Shown here: in pieces, positions 24,018 to 32,957 of the stretch
Numbering within the stretch: position 1 is the stretch's first letter
Layout: every line of letters starts with the position of its first letter
Assembly (NCBI RefSeq): GCF_025291715.1
Contig: NZ_JAMBIZ010000035.1
Location: 1 to 39,073, forward strand
DNA from: Metasolibacillus sp.
GTDB taxonomy: Bacteria > Bacillota > Bacilli > Bacillales_A > Planococcaceae
Direction: 5' to 3'
DNA length: 39,073 nt
Translations under genes and position numbers: made by a program
Notes under the pieces: generated by a model
Seen by the model: the letters and a program-made list of their open reading frames with translations, nothing else
What the model was told of the DNA's origin: nothing
The model's database searches: none

Positions 24018-26855
24018 TTATTCGGCTGGATCTTCTATTTCTTCAACAGGTGGTTGCTCCTCTGCTGGTGGTGTTTCTGTATTTTCATCAGGTACTGGCT
24101 CCTCTTCAACAGGTGGTGGAGCAGCAGTTTCAATCGTATTAGAAGGCGCAGATTGACGACCCGTAATATCGACAGCGACTACGTAGTAGTTTGCGCCAAT
24201 AGAGATCGTAGCACGACGACCTTGCTCAAAGCGATTTGTCGCAATCAACTGCCCATCTGTTGAATAAACTCGATAGCCGATCACATCATTTGAAGCAGAT
24301 TTTGTCCAAACTAATGTGTTTCCTTCAAGTGTAGCAACAACAGCTGCTGGCGCAGCCTCATCCGCATCAAACGCAGCGCCTGTTACAGCAGATGAACTCA
24401 AGGAGGAATTGTTAGGTAAAAGCTTCGCTGGATCTCCGCCTAAAGAACCGAGCATGCGTTTAACGAATTCCTGATTTAAGCCAACACCGCCCATCGTAAT
24501 AAATTCGGAAGGGGTAGAAGGCAGCGCACTATAAGATTTGCCATCAATCGTAACAGATGATGAAGAAATTAAGCTATCATCTGGGCGAGATGGTAAAAAG
24601 ACATTGCGGTTAAATAAATCTGAACGTACAAGACCTGCGCTGGAGCAAGCATTAGAAGGCGCTAAGCCTGAAATTCCACAAAACGATGCGCTGACAACAT
24701 TTGCAGGCTTTTCAAATTTTTCTTTCGTTCCGATAAATTCAGGGTCGATATCGTAAATAGTATTCATCAACGAAGCCCATAGTAAATTCACACGGGTACT
24801 TGGCTGATAGTAAGTGTTATTGAATGTATATAATGATCTAGGCTGGTCATAGCCCATCCACACACCTAAAGAAATATTAGGATTATAGCCAACTAACCAA
24901 ACATCCTTATAATCCTGTGTTGTACCTGTTTTTGCTGCAAAATCAGAAGAGAATTTTAATGTGCTCTTTGCACGCATACCTGTACCATAATCAAGTACAT
25001 CACGCAGCATATCTGTAACAATGTAGGAAGTTTCAGGTGTAAATACTTCAACTGGCTCTACCTCATGCTGATAAATAATATTGCCATCTAAATCAATAAT
25101 TTTTTCAATCATATAAGCATCGATAAATTGACCGTTATTTGCTAATGTAGCAAATGCATTTGTATTTTCTTCAACTGTTGTCCCATTCGTTAATCCACCG
25201 ATAGCTGTTGCTAAATTGACATAATCGCCCTCGGTTAAGCGAGAAAAGCCCATTTTAGCTAAATATTCAGCAGGTCGATTTGGTAAAATATCATCATATA
25301 AGCGAAGCGCTGTTAAGTTTTGAGAGTGTGCCAGTGCCTCACGTGCAGGCATTATTCCTCTTTCTTCATTTTCAAGATAGTTCGAAGGGCTATAGCCGTC
25401 ATAGCTACGCTTAAATTTCACATCGACAACAGGGCTACCTGCACCAATTTTTCCATACTCAATAGCCGGACCATATGCTAAAAGTGGCTTCATTGTTGAA
25501 CCATTTGAACGATATGCTTGTGTAGCATGATTTAGTGCCTCAATATTAAAATCACGCCCGCCAACAAAGCTTAAAATACGTCCTGTCTTGTTCTCGATAA
25601 CAATACTTCCAACTTGCACAGGCATTTCAACTGTTATTTCTTCTCCAGTTTCACTATCTATCGTCGTTGCTGTATAAGTATGCCCATAGTATTGGAAATT
25701 CTCGGCTGCTGTTTTCATTGCGTCATACATTTGCTGATTAATTGTAGAATAGATACGATAGCCTTTTGAGCGCACATCACGGTCTGCTAAAATCATATAT
25801 TTTTCAAGCAACTGTGATTCTTCTTGCAAGCGCTTTGGATCAATGCCATCCTGCTCAGCTAACATATCCGCAATAATTTTTTTCGCACGGTTTTCAAGCT
25901 CGTATGTTAACCATGGGTAGCGGTCTTCAGGGCGTGATTCAGGTTTTCTAAAATCTTGCGTAATATCGTAGACGATAGCTTCTTGATATTCATTTTCTGA
26001 AATGTAGCCAGCTTCCTTCATACGGTATAGAACCGTTTTCATCCGGTCAATGCCGGGCTTTAAAGCTTCCTCTGTTTTTAATTGCCCTTTTTGTGTAAAA
26101 GGTGTATGGGCATACGGTGCTTGCGGTATTCCCGCGATATACGCAGCTTGTGGTAAAGAAAGCTCAGAAGCTTTAATGCCAAATATACCGTCCGCTGCTG
26201 TTTCGATTCCAGCTATATTGCGACCTGAAGCATTACGCCCATAGGGGATAATATTCAAATAGGCCTCCAATATTTCTTGCTTTGTCATAAATTTTTCAAG
26301 TCGTAATGCTAACAATATTTCTTTTGCTTTACGTTCATAAGATACTTCATTTGTTAATATTTGATTTTTTATTAATTGCTGTGTTAATGTCGAGCCACCT
26401 GTTTGGGTAGCCGAGTTTGTAAAATCTTGTAGCAATCCGCGTAGCACAGCTTTTGGCACGATGCCATTATGCTCGCGGAAATATTCATCCTCTGTTGCAA
26501 GCACTGCATCAATGACGATTGGCGAAACATCCTTTAAAGAGGTTTCACGTCGCTCTAAATCGGTGCGCAACTTGCCAATATAAATATTGTCCGCAAAATA
26601 AATTTCACTCGTTTCCTCGTAATTGAAAATAAGCTCACGCATGCTTTCCTTCGAACGCAAAGGCTCTTCTTTTACGAGTGATGCGAAATAGCCCGCACCA
26701 ACTGCCCCAGCAAATACAGTTAAAGCTGTTACGAATATAAAAATTAATAGTGCTAGATTCCAAATAACGCCACCTGTAATACGGAATGCACGCATCCATT
26801 TCATATTTGTAAGCGACTCTATTTTTTTATTTATTTGCATTAACCATTCTTTCAA
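24018..26855 (-). CDS. class A penicillin-binding protein (PBP1A-type)
   Basis: This enzyme both polymerises glycan strands and cross-links stem peptides at the outer membrane face. The 945-aa order: short cytosolic tail, one membrane span (about 30-58), glycosyltransferase family 51 domain with catalytic Glu in EDEYFREHNG (about 122), GGSTLTQQLIKNQ (153-165), RKAKEILLALRLEKF and LEAYLNIIPYGRN; then the transpeptidase domain with active Ser 453 in NGSTMKP, SQN (511-513) and KTGTT (642-646). A fibronectin-III-like domain (about 830-910) and a Pro/Glu-rich tail follow. The start is TTG 26855, backed by AAGGAGG eight nt upstream; the first ATG comes five codons later without a ribosome site. Which PBP it equals in B. 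subtilis is not clear. Confidence 0.93.
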   Translation of the reverse strand: MKEWLMQINKKIESLTNMKWMRAFRITGGVIWNLALLIFIFVTALTVFAGAVGAGYFASLVKEEPLRSKESMRELIFNYEETSEIYFADNIYIGKLRTDLERRETSLKDVSPIVIDAVLATEDEYFREHNGIVPKAVLRGLLQDFTNSATQTGGSTLTQQLIKNQILTNEVSYERKAKEILLALRLEKFMTKQEILEAYLNIIPYGRNASGRNIAGIETAADGIFGIKASELSLPQAAYIAGIPQAPYAHTPFTQKGQLKTEEALKPGIDRMKTVLYRMKEAGYISENEYQEAIVYDITQDFRKPESRPEDRYPWLTYELENRAKKIIADMLAEQDGIDPKRLQEESQLLEKYMILADRDVRSKGYRIYSTINQQMYDAMKTAAENFQYYGHTYTATTIDSETGEEITVEMPVQVGSIVIENKTGRILSFVGGRDFNIEALNHATQAYRSNGSTMKPLLAYGPAIEYGKIGAGSPVVDVKFKRSYDGYSPSNYLENEERGIMPAREALAHSQNLTALRLYDDILPNRPAEYLAKMGFSRLTEGDYVNLATAIGGLTNGTTVEENTNAFATLANNGQFIDAYMIEKIIDLDGNIIYQHEVEPVEVFTPETSYIVTDMLRDVLDYGTGMRAKSTLKFSSDFAAKTGTTQDYKDVWLVGYNPNISLGVWMGYDQPRSLYTFNNTYYQPSTRVNLLWASLMNTIYDIDPEFIGTKEKFEKPANVVSASFCGISGLAPSNACSSAGLVRSDLFNRNVFLPSRPDDSLISSSSVTIDGKSYSALPSTPSEFITMGGVGLNQEFVKRMLGSLGGDPAKLLPNNSSLSSSAVTGAAFDADEAAPAAVVATLEGNTLVWTKSASNDVIGYRVYSTDGQLIATNRFEQGRRATISIGANYYVVAVDITGRQSAPSNTIETAAPPPVEEEPVPDENTETPPAEEQPPVEEIEDPAE

Positions 26856-26876
26856 TGTAACGCCTCCTTGAATTCA

Positions 26877-26904
26877 TTTATCATCAGTAAAAAATGATGA
26901 TAAA
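26877..26904 (-). promoter_or_regulatory. hairpin in the 5' leader of the PBP gene
   Basis: TTTATCATCA (26877-26886) pairs with TGATGATAAA (26895-26904) around an 8-nt A-rich loop. On the PBP transcript it sits 8 nt before the ribosome site. A role in translation is possible but not shown. Confidence 0.4.
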
Positions 26905-26961
26905 GCCTCCGACAAATATAGGGAATAAAAGTTCAAATTAAAATTAGCCAAGGCGTATTTG

Positions 26962-26970
26962 ATTATAGCA
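26962..26970 (-). promoter_or_regulatory. extended -10 promoter of the PBP gene
   Basis: On the minus strand TGCTATAAT lies about 110 bp before the TTG start. It overlaps the end of a copy of the CCAAGGCGTATTTGAT repeat (26948-26963). Confidence 0.55.
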
Positions 26971-26998
26971 CATTTTCTCGATAGCTAAAATATAGTTA

Positions 26999-27026
26999 TT
27001 GACAATAGGTATAGTTTAGGTAAAAT
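26999..27026 (+). promoter_or_regulatory. sigma-A promoter of tyrS
   Basis: Consensus TTGACA (26999-27004), 16-bp spacer, TAAAAT (27021-27026). Transcription should start near 27033, just before the T-box leader. Confidence 0.75.
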
Positions 27027-27032
27027 AGTCTG

Positions 27033-28571
<1,539 letters not shown>

Positions 28572-28580
28572 TTAATGAAT

Positions 28581-28624
28581 AAAGCGCATGCTATCAAATT
28601 GAAAAATTTGGTTCATGCGCTTTC
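28581..28624. terminator. bidirectional terminator between tyrS and ohrR
   Basis: AAAGCGCATG (28581-28590) pairs with CATGCGCTTT (28614-28623), with an inner CAAATT/AATTTG stem. Confidence 0.85.
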
Positions 28625-28626
28625 AT

Positions 28627-29043
28627 CTAGCCATTGTGTAAAATATCTTGAAGAACATTTTTCAGCTGGATAAATTGCTGCTCAGAGATATTGGATTGTT
28701 TCATTACTTGATGGGACACCGCGGGTAGCTCACGACGAACATGACGACCTTCTTCTGTTAAATAGATTTTCATTAGGCGTTCGTCCTGCTTAGAACGCTC
28801 ACGACAAATATAACCCTTTGCCTCTAATTTTTTTAGTAATGGTGTTAATGTACCTGAATCTAAAAATAAACGTTGTCCCAATTCCTTAACCGTAATTTGT
28901 TCATTCTCCCCCAAGGCTAATAAGGTGATATAACCTGTATAAGTTAAATCATATGGCTTCAACAATAAAGTGTATTGACGGATGATTTCTTTTGATGTGA
29001 CATACAAAAGAAAGCATAATTGATTATCTAAATGTTTAGGCAT
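28627..29043 (-). CDS. ohrR: OhrR-type MarR-family peroxide sensor
   Basis: OhrR represses ohr until organic hydroperoxides oxidise a conserved cysteine near the N-terminus. The 138-aa protein begins PKHLDNQLCFLLYVTSKEII, where the Cys in NQLCFLLY (residue 10) matches the reactive Cys15 of B. subtilis OhrR. The winged helix follows (TVKELGQRLFLDSGTLTPLL, DERLMKIYLTEEG). There is no second cysteine in the C-terminal half, as in the one-Cys OhrR class. ATG 29043 has AAAAGGGG before it. It diverges from ohr across a region with two matching operators. Confidence 0.9.
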   Translation of the reverse strand: MPKHLDNQLCFLLYVTSKEIIRQYTLLLKPYDLTYTGYITLLALGENEQITVKELGQRLFLDSGTLTPLLKKLEAKGYICRERSKQDERLMKIYLTEEGRHVRRELPAVSHQVMKQSNISEQQFIQLKNVLQDILHNG

Positions 29044-29101
29044 AAAAATCCCCTTTTAAAAATACTTTTAATAATATTTATATTAAAAATAAAGTTCATA
29101 C

Positions 29102-29160
29102 TTGTCAAATGCAATTTAATTGTGTACAATTCAATTTATAAAAAATGAATTGTGCACAAT
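29102..29160. promoter_or_regulatory. ohr promoter with two OhrR-like operators
   Basis: The promoter is TTGTCA (29102-29107), 17-bp spacer, TACAAT (29125-29130). Operator 1, AATTGTGTACAATT (29118-29131), covers the -10; operator 2, ATTGTGCACAAT (29149-29160), lies just past the start. Their centres are 30 bp apart, three helical turns. The known OhrR box is built from TACAATT/AATTGTA half-sites, which these resemble. Confidence 0.75.
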
Positions 29161-29187
29161 CAAATAAATGAATAAGGAGTTTTTGTT

Positions 29188-29592
29188 ATGAAAGAATTAT
29201 ACACAACTACAATGATTAATGACGGAGGGCGCAGTGGCACATCATATGCAGAAGATCAATCTTTATCTTTAAAAATTGCACCTCCTGGCTCAAAATTAGA
29301 AAATGTTACAAATCCAGAGCAATTATTTGCTGCAGGCTATAGTGCCTGTTTTAATAGTGCGTTAGATTTAATTAAACGCCAACAAAAAATGAAAAATGTA
29401 TCAACGATTAAAGCCACAGTAAAATTAATGGAGCAAGCTCCTTTTGATTACGTGCTAGCTGTAGAAATCGAAGGGCATATCGAGGGATTGCCATTGGAAG
29501 AAGCGCAACAATTATTAGAATTGACACATACTGTATGTCCATATTCAAAAGCAACAATGGGAAATATCAATGTAAGCATTAAAGCAGTTTAA
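29188..29592 (+). CDS. ohr: organic hydroperoxide resistance protein Ohr (OsmC family)
   Basis: Ohr is a thiol peroxidase that reduces organic and fatty acid hydroperoxides in the cytoplasm. The 134-aa protein shows the family marks: YTTTMINDGGRSGTSYAEDQ, NPEQLFAAGYSACFNSALD with the peroxidatic Cys, and LTHTVCPYSKATMGNINV with the resolving Cys. ATG 29188 follows AAGGAG. It starts a two-gene unit with a nitroreductase and faces ohrR, the usual arrangement for regulator and target. Confidence 0.94.
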   Translation: MKELYTTTMINDGGRSGTSYAEDQSLSLKIAPPGSKLENVTNPEQLFAAGYSACFNSALDLIKRQQKMKNVSTIKATVKLMEQAPFDYVLAVEIEGHIEGLPLEEAQQLLELTHTVCPYSKATMGNINVSIKAV

Positions 29593-29620
29593 AAATTTTT
29601 TTGAAAAAGAGGAAAATAAA

Positions 29621-30247
29621 ATGTTATCAACTACATCTATAAAACAAATTATGCAAGATCGTCAATCAGTTCGTAAATACAATGTTGAAACTAAAATATC
29701 TCGTGAAACAATTAGGCAACTGTTACAAGATGCTATTTCAGCACCTTCTTCAAGTAATATGCAACCATGGCGCTTTATCGTCATAGATGATAAGGAAATT
29801 CAAAAAAATATTAATTTCTTTTCATTTAATCAAGAGCAAATAGAAACTGCCTCTGCAATTATTGCTGTTATTGGAGATACTGAAATGTATTTAAATGCTG
29901 AGACAATCTATGCACAAAATGTCGAGCTAGGCTATATGCCAGAAGAGGTAGCTAAAAACATGGCAAAAAATGCATTAGCCATGTATGGTGCAGCTTCAAC
30001 AAAAGTATTAGAAAACATCGTACACTTTGATGCTGGTTTAGTATCCATGCAAATCATGTTATTGGCGAAGGAAATGGGCTATGATACAGTACCGATGGGT
30101 GGGTTCGATAAAGCGAAATTTGCTGAATACATGGAACTGCCTGCAAATGAAATTCCTATTTTATTATTAGCGATTGGTGAAGCGGCAGCACCAGCCTATG
30201 GTTCATCACGCCTTCCACTTGATCGTATTGTAAGGTTCAATAAATAA
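29621..30247 (+). CDS. nitroreductase-family flavoprotein
   Basis: This 208-aa protein is of the NfsB/YdgI-like nitroreductase family, FMN enzymes that use NAD(P)H to reduce nitro compounds, quinones or related electrophiles. Seen: RQSVRKYN (FMN phosphate contact), AISAPSSSNMQPWRFIVID (FMN loop), HFDAGLVSMQIMLLAKEMGY and the C-terminal RLPLDRIVRF. Ribosome site AGAGGAA precedes ATG 29621. It lies 28 bp after ohr, so it is probably induced with it. The substrate cannot be read from sequence. Confidence 0.9.
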   Translation: MLSTTSIKQIMQDRQSVRKYNVETKISRETIRQLLQDAISAPSSSNMQPWRFIVIDDKEIQKNINFFSFNQEQIETASAIIAVIGDTEMYLNAETIYAQNVELGYMPEEVAKNMAKNALAMYGAASTKVLENIVHFDAGLVSMQIMLLAKEMGYDTVPMGGFDKAKFAEYMELPANEIPILLLAIGEAAAPAYGSSRLPLDRIVRFNK

Positions 30248-30253
30248 ATTTTA

Positions 30254-30291
30254 GGCAATGTCCCACAATAGATGGTGGACATTGCTTTTTT
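30254..30291 (+). terminator. intrinsic terminator after the nitroreductase gene
   Basis: GCAATGTCC (30254-30262) pairs with GGACATTGC (30277-30285), followed by six T. It closes the core-genome part; phage-derived genes begin after it. Confidence 0.88.
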
Positions 30292-30434
30292 GGTGATTAC
30301 TTGGAATGTTGTAGTATTAATAATGAACAATCAATACTGTGAAATTGATTTACGTGAGCGCAAACTGAGGTATATGATAGCCAAAGTAGCAACGGCTTCA
30401 ACTATGATATCTTTAAAACAATAGACATCGTAGG

Positions 30435-30923
30435 TTATTTATCAATCCAATATATATGATTATATTTATTCATGAAGTATTTATTTAACCGAGTTTCCGC
30501 AAATTCATACTCCACGTTAAATTGCTGCTGCACGTGTAAAATATCATTTTTTGTAGCTCCATACAATTCCATACGCTCCAGCATAAAACTAGGCACACAA
30601 GCATGGTACATAAAATTATTGGCTTTATGCTCTTGATATTGATGAAAAAGCGGAGGCAAGTTAAATTGGTTGCCACTATGCAGCAGCACATGACATAGTT
30701 CATGACAAAAATCCTGCCATTCTTTTTCAGGTGATAGGTTTTCCTCAAGAAAAATATAAGCGCGTCCTTCGATAAATAAAGCCTGGCTACACTCTGACCA
30801 ATAAAACACTTTTATGCCTAATCTGGTAGCGATTTCTTGAAAGCTTAATAAAGATAAATCTGTAATGCCCAGCTGCTTATAAAAGTGCGTAATATAATCC
30901 TCAAGATGTGTATAATAGTACAT
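30435..30923 (-). CDS. ImmA/IrrE-type metallopeptidase
   Basis: ImmA-type zinc proteases cleave their partner XRE repressor; in ICEBs1 this releases the element after DNA damage. The 162-aa protein has FCHELCHVLLHSG, i.e. HExxH with its following His region, and the third ligand region YQEHKANNFMYHACVP (Glu-His-x-x-Asn, typical of this family). The N-terminus is helical. ATG 30923 follows TAGGAG. It lies downstream of the XRE repressor gene on the same strand, but a terminator and a LexA-type box separate them, so it seems to have its own SOS-type promoter. Confidence 0.88.
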   Translation of the reverse strand: MYYYTHLEDYITHFYKQLGITDLSLLSFQEIATRLGIKVFYWSECSQALFIEGRAYIFLEENLSPEKEWQDFCHELCHVLLHSGNQFNLPPLFHQYQEHKANNFMYHACVPSFMLERMELYGATKNDILHVQQQFNVEYEFAETRLNKYFMNKYNHIYWIDK

Positions 30924-30949
30924 TGAAACAACTCCTAAAATGCCTTAGA

Positions 30950-30961
30950 GAACATTTGTTC
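30950..30961 (-). promoter_or_regulatory. LexA/DinR box upstream of the ImmA-like gene
   Basis: GAACATTTGTTC is a perfect GAACNNNNGTTC core, 27 bp before the ATG. Upstream on the minus strand the T-rich tail of the preceding terminator includes TATTATAAAAT, a possible -10. LexA bound here should repress the protease gene until DNA damage. Confidence 0.75.
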
Positions 30962-30964
30962 TGT

Positions 30965-31005
30965 TTTATTTTATAATAAAACCTCACATTTTGCTAGTGA
31001 GGTTT
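30965..31005 (-). terminator. terminator between the repressor and ImmA-like genes
   Basis: AAACCTCAC (30979-30987) pairs with GTGAGGTTT (30997-31005). On the minus strand the 3' side continues TTATTATAAAATAAAA, a T/A-rich tail that may double as the promoter of the protease gene. Confidence 0.7.
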
Positions 31006-31056
31006 GGCATATTATTGATAAATCAGCAGGAATCCCCACTGATTATTAGGGTCATT

Positions 31057-31419
31057 TTAAAGCTCTCCATGATCCTTTAAAATTTCCCACATTTTGCGTA
31101 GCTTTTCTAAATCCTCTTCCTTTGACTTCGGCAATTCCTTATACCATTTTTGCAGCGTCGGATTATTAGCGAATGCTTGAAATTCAGCTTCATCCTTTTC
31201 CTCTTGTGTCAATGTAGACGAAGTAGAACGCCCAAGAAGATAGTCTGTGCTAACATCCAGTACGTTTGCTAATTGCAATAATTCATTATCTTTGACAGGT
31301 CGTTCATTTGCTTCAATTCTATTCATAACGCTAACATTAAGATTCACTCGGCTTGCTAGCTCTCTTTGTGTCCATCCTCGGCTTTCTCTTAATGAAACGA
31401 TTCGCTTTCCGATATTCAT
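31057..31419 (-). CDS. XRE-family phage repressor (ImmR/CI-like)
   Basis: The 120-aa protein has an N-terminal helix-turn-helix (IGKRIVSLRESRGWTQRELA, NVSVMNRIEANERP) and the linker DVSTDYLLGRS. The C-terminal domain carries EFQAFANNPTLQKWYKELP and EEDLEKLRKMWEILKDH. That C-terminal motif recurs in the second repressor at 36521-36898. Three ATGs in a row (31425, 31422, 31419) follow AAGCGGTGA; 31419 has the best spacing. It should bind the four 15-bp repeats upstream and be cut by the ImmA-like protease. Its promoter, TATAAT at 31458-31453 on the minus strand, is overlapped by one operator, fitting autoregulation. Confidence 0.88.
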   Translation of the reverse strand: MNIGKRIVSLRESRGWTQRELASRVNLNVSVMNRIEANERPVKDNELLQLANVLDVSTDYLLGRSTSSTLTQEEKDEAEFQAFANNPTLQKWYKELPKSKEEDLEKLRKMWEILKDHGEL

Positions 31420-31452
31420 CATCATTCACCGCTTTCAGAGATTTCATACTTC

Positions 31453-31563
31453 ATTATAGCATGTTTCTATTTTAGAAACCATAAATTTCTTTAATAGAAA
31501 TTTTTAGCTTGAATTTCTGTTTTAGCAATGATATAGTAGTGATAATAGTTGCTGAAATAGAAA
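31453..31563. promoter_or_regulatory. divergent immunity promoters with four 15-bp operators (module 1)
   Basis: Four related palindromes occur: TTTCTATTTTAGAAA (31464-31478), TTTCTTTAATAGAAA (31486-31500), TTTCTGTTTTAGCAA (31514-31528) and TTGCTGAAATAGAAA (31549-31563), consensus TTTCTRNNNTAGAAA. The rightward promoter is TTGAAT (31509-31514), 17 bp, TATAGT (31532-31537), with the third operator in its spacer. The leftward -10 is TATAAT (31458-31453, minus strand), next to the first operator. Confidence 0.82.
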
Positions 31564-31602
31564 TTTTAATATCGGGTAATAGACAACGAAGGAGGATTAA
31601 GA

Positions 31603-31779
31603 ATGAGCAAAGAAAATCAACAAATCAATGTATTTGAAAATGGTATTTATATTGTACAGGATGGATGTATTACACCATTAAAGCCAAAAGATTTTGGACA
31701 AGATACAATCATTTGGAAAAATGGGCGCGTACTAGATGTAGAACGAGCAGAGCGAATCCGCATTCAACAAATTAAATAA
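31603..31779 (+). CDS. DUF3954-like small phage protein
   Basis: The 58-aa product starts MSKENQQINVFENGIYIVQD and goes on with GCITPLKPKDFGQDTIIWKN then GRVLDVERAERIR. The pattern 'ENGIY-V-DG-ITP...ITW-NGK' is that of DUF3954, small proteins common in Bacillus phages with no known role. AGGAGG precedes ATG 31603. It is the first gene under the rightward immunity promoter and is followed by a strong terminator, so it may be the only gene of this early transcript unless read-through occurs. Confidence 0.7.
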   Translation: MSKENQQINVFENGIYIVQDGCITPLKPKDFGQDTIIWKNGRVLDVERAERIRIQQIK

Positions 31780-31801
31780 TTGTCCCTACGGAAAAACCGA
31801 C

Positions 31802-31852
31802 GGACACTAATTGATTTTGGTTATGTAACCAAGTCGATTAGTGTCCTTTTTA
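31802..31852 (+). terminator. strong intrinsic terminator after the DUF3954 gene
   Basis: GGACACTAAT (31802-31811) pairs with ATTAGTGTCC (31837-31846), with an inner TTGGTTA/TAACCAA stem, then TTTTTATTTT. It stands between the early promoter and the late activator gene. Confidence 0.88.
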
Positions 31853-31915
31853 TTTTGATTTAGGAGATGACAACTACCAAAGGCGTAATTGATTTGAAAA
31901 GAAAGGAGCAAGCAG

Positions 31916-32431
31916 ATGGTTAAATATTTTCCAGATTTAATTGAAGAATATAAGCAATCATTAAAAAAATTGCAGAAAATAGGCGGATGTTCAAGCATGG
32001 AGCGTGATGTAAAGGAGGCGATTCAATGGATGGAAACAGGCTATGATCCAGCTGAGTATCGAGCAGCCACTCGCAAGGATTGTTATGTAATGGACCATTA
32101 CTTGATGCAGCAGTTTCTGTTATCCGTTGATTGTGATTTCACTGCATCTGATAGTAATCAACAGCAGCTAAATAATGAGGAGAATCGAATAGATAGCATG
32201 CAAAGTATTATAAAGGAAGCGCTAGTGGGATTAACAGAAAATGAGCGTAAAGTATTCATACTCATCCGCGCTGAATATATGACATTTGCGAAAGTAGCGG
32301 ACATTTTAGAAATTACACGTAGCTCTGTGCAAAGCTATTTAAGAAGGGCTGAATTAAAAATAAAAAACAATATTAACTGCAAAAAACTAATCTGTCATGA
32401 AAGCGGCTATATCATGAAAGATTCATTTTAA
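31916..32431 (+). CDS. Xpf/ArpU-like sigma-factor-like phage activator
   Basis: The 171-aa protein ends with a sigma-70 region-4-like helix-turn-helix: LTENERKVFILIRAEYMTFA, KVADILEITRSSVQSYLRRA. Proteins of this kind (Xpf of PBSX, ArpU family) turn on phage late genes, including lysis. The N-terminal half (FPDLIEEYKQSLKKLQKIGG, a CYVMDHYLMQQ segment) is helical. GAAAGGAG precedes ATG 31916. Its last codons (GYIMKDSF) are echoed twice in the DNA just downstream. It precedes holin and amidase, the likely targets. Confidence 0.78.
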   Translation: MVKYFPDLIEEYKQSLKKLQKIGGCSSMERDVKEAIQWMETGYDPAEYRAATRKDCYVMDHYLMQQFLLSVDCDFTASDSNQQQLNNEENRIDSMQSIIKEALVGLTENERKVFILIRAEYMTFAKVADILEITRSSVQSYLRRAELKIKNNINCKKLICHESGYIMKDSF

Positions 32432-32524
32432 AGACTCGCCATACAAATGCCTATATAGTGAGGAATTCATTTTAGGTGAAGCAGCTTGCCATACAAACAC
32501 CTATATAGTGAAAGATTCATTTTA
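32407..32524 (+). repeat. imperfect tandem copies of the 3' end of the activator gene
   Basis: The gene's last bases, CTATATCATGAAAGATTCAT then TTTA (32407-32430), recur at 32451-32474 and 32501-32524; the last two copies extend to a 37-bp unit starting GCCATACAAA, 50 bp apart. Each copy would still encode YI(M/V)(K/R)(D/N)SF plus stop, so they look like duplications of the coding end. They may also be binding sites ahead of the holin gene. Confidence 0.75.
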
Positions 32525-32552
32525 AAAGCAATGTCTTAAGGGAGGTGGTCAA

Positions 32553-32957
32553 ATGGAAAAATATATCGCTATAGTGAGCGGCACTGTTGGCACGGTTGTA
32601 TCTTATTTAGTTTGCGGCTTAGGTATGGCTGTTACAGTGTTGATTGCACTAATGGCATTAGATTATGTGACGGGGCTTTTGCAGGCGATGACGAATCGTT
32701 CGCTCAATTCTCGTGTAGGATTCAATGGCATTATTCGTAAAATTTATTATTTAATGTTGGTAGCAGCCGTTTATTTAATTGCACTTGTCATACCTGGTAT
32801 TGAGTATGCAGGCGATGGTGCGGCCATCGCTTTTTGTGTGCTCGAATTTATCAGTATTACCGAAAATGGCACAAAGATGGGCTTATGGATGCCAAGCTTT
32901 ATCAAAAATTTATTGGCGATTGTGAAAGATAGAACGGGGGAGGGTGATGCAAAATGA
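32553..32957 (+). CDS. phage holin (Phage_holin_4 / TcdE-like)
   Basis: The holin makes lesions in the membrane through which the endolysin reaches the wall. The 134-aa protein has membrane segments near 5-40, 62-85 and 88-105 and the family motif IALMALDYVTGLLQAMTNRS with NSRVGFNGIIRKIYYL; the end is charged (VKDRTGEGDAK). This class includes TcdE, also used for toxin release in Clostridioides. GGGAGGTGG precedes ATG 32553. The stop overlaps the amidase start (ATGA), so the lysis pair is coupled. Confidence 0.92.
   Translation: MEKYIAIVSGTVGTVVSYLVCGLGMAVTVLIALMALDYVTGLLQAMTNRSLNSRVGFNGIIRKIYYLMLVAAVYLIALVIPGIEYAGDGAAIAFCVLEFISITENGTKMGLWMPSFIKNLLAIVKDRTGEGDAK

Noticed and set aside
30323-30424. 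33-codon frame between the nitroreductase and ImmA-like genes
   Set aside because: No ribosome site, no family resemblance, and it lies in a gap after a terminator; the gap of about 140 bp shows nothing else.
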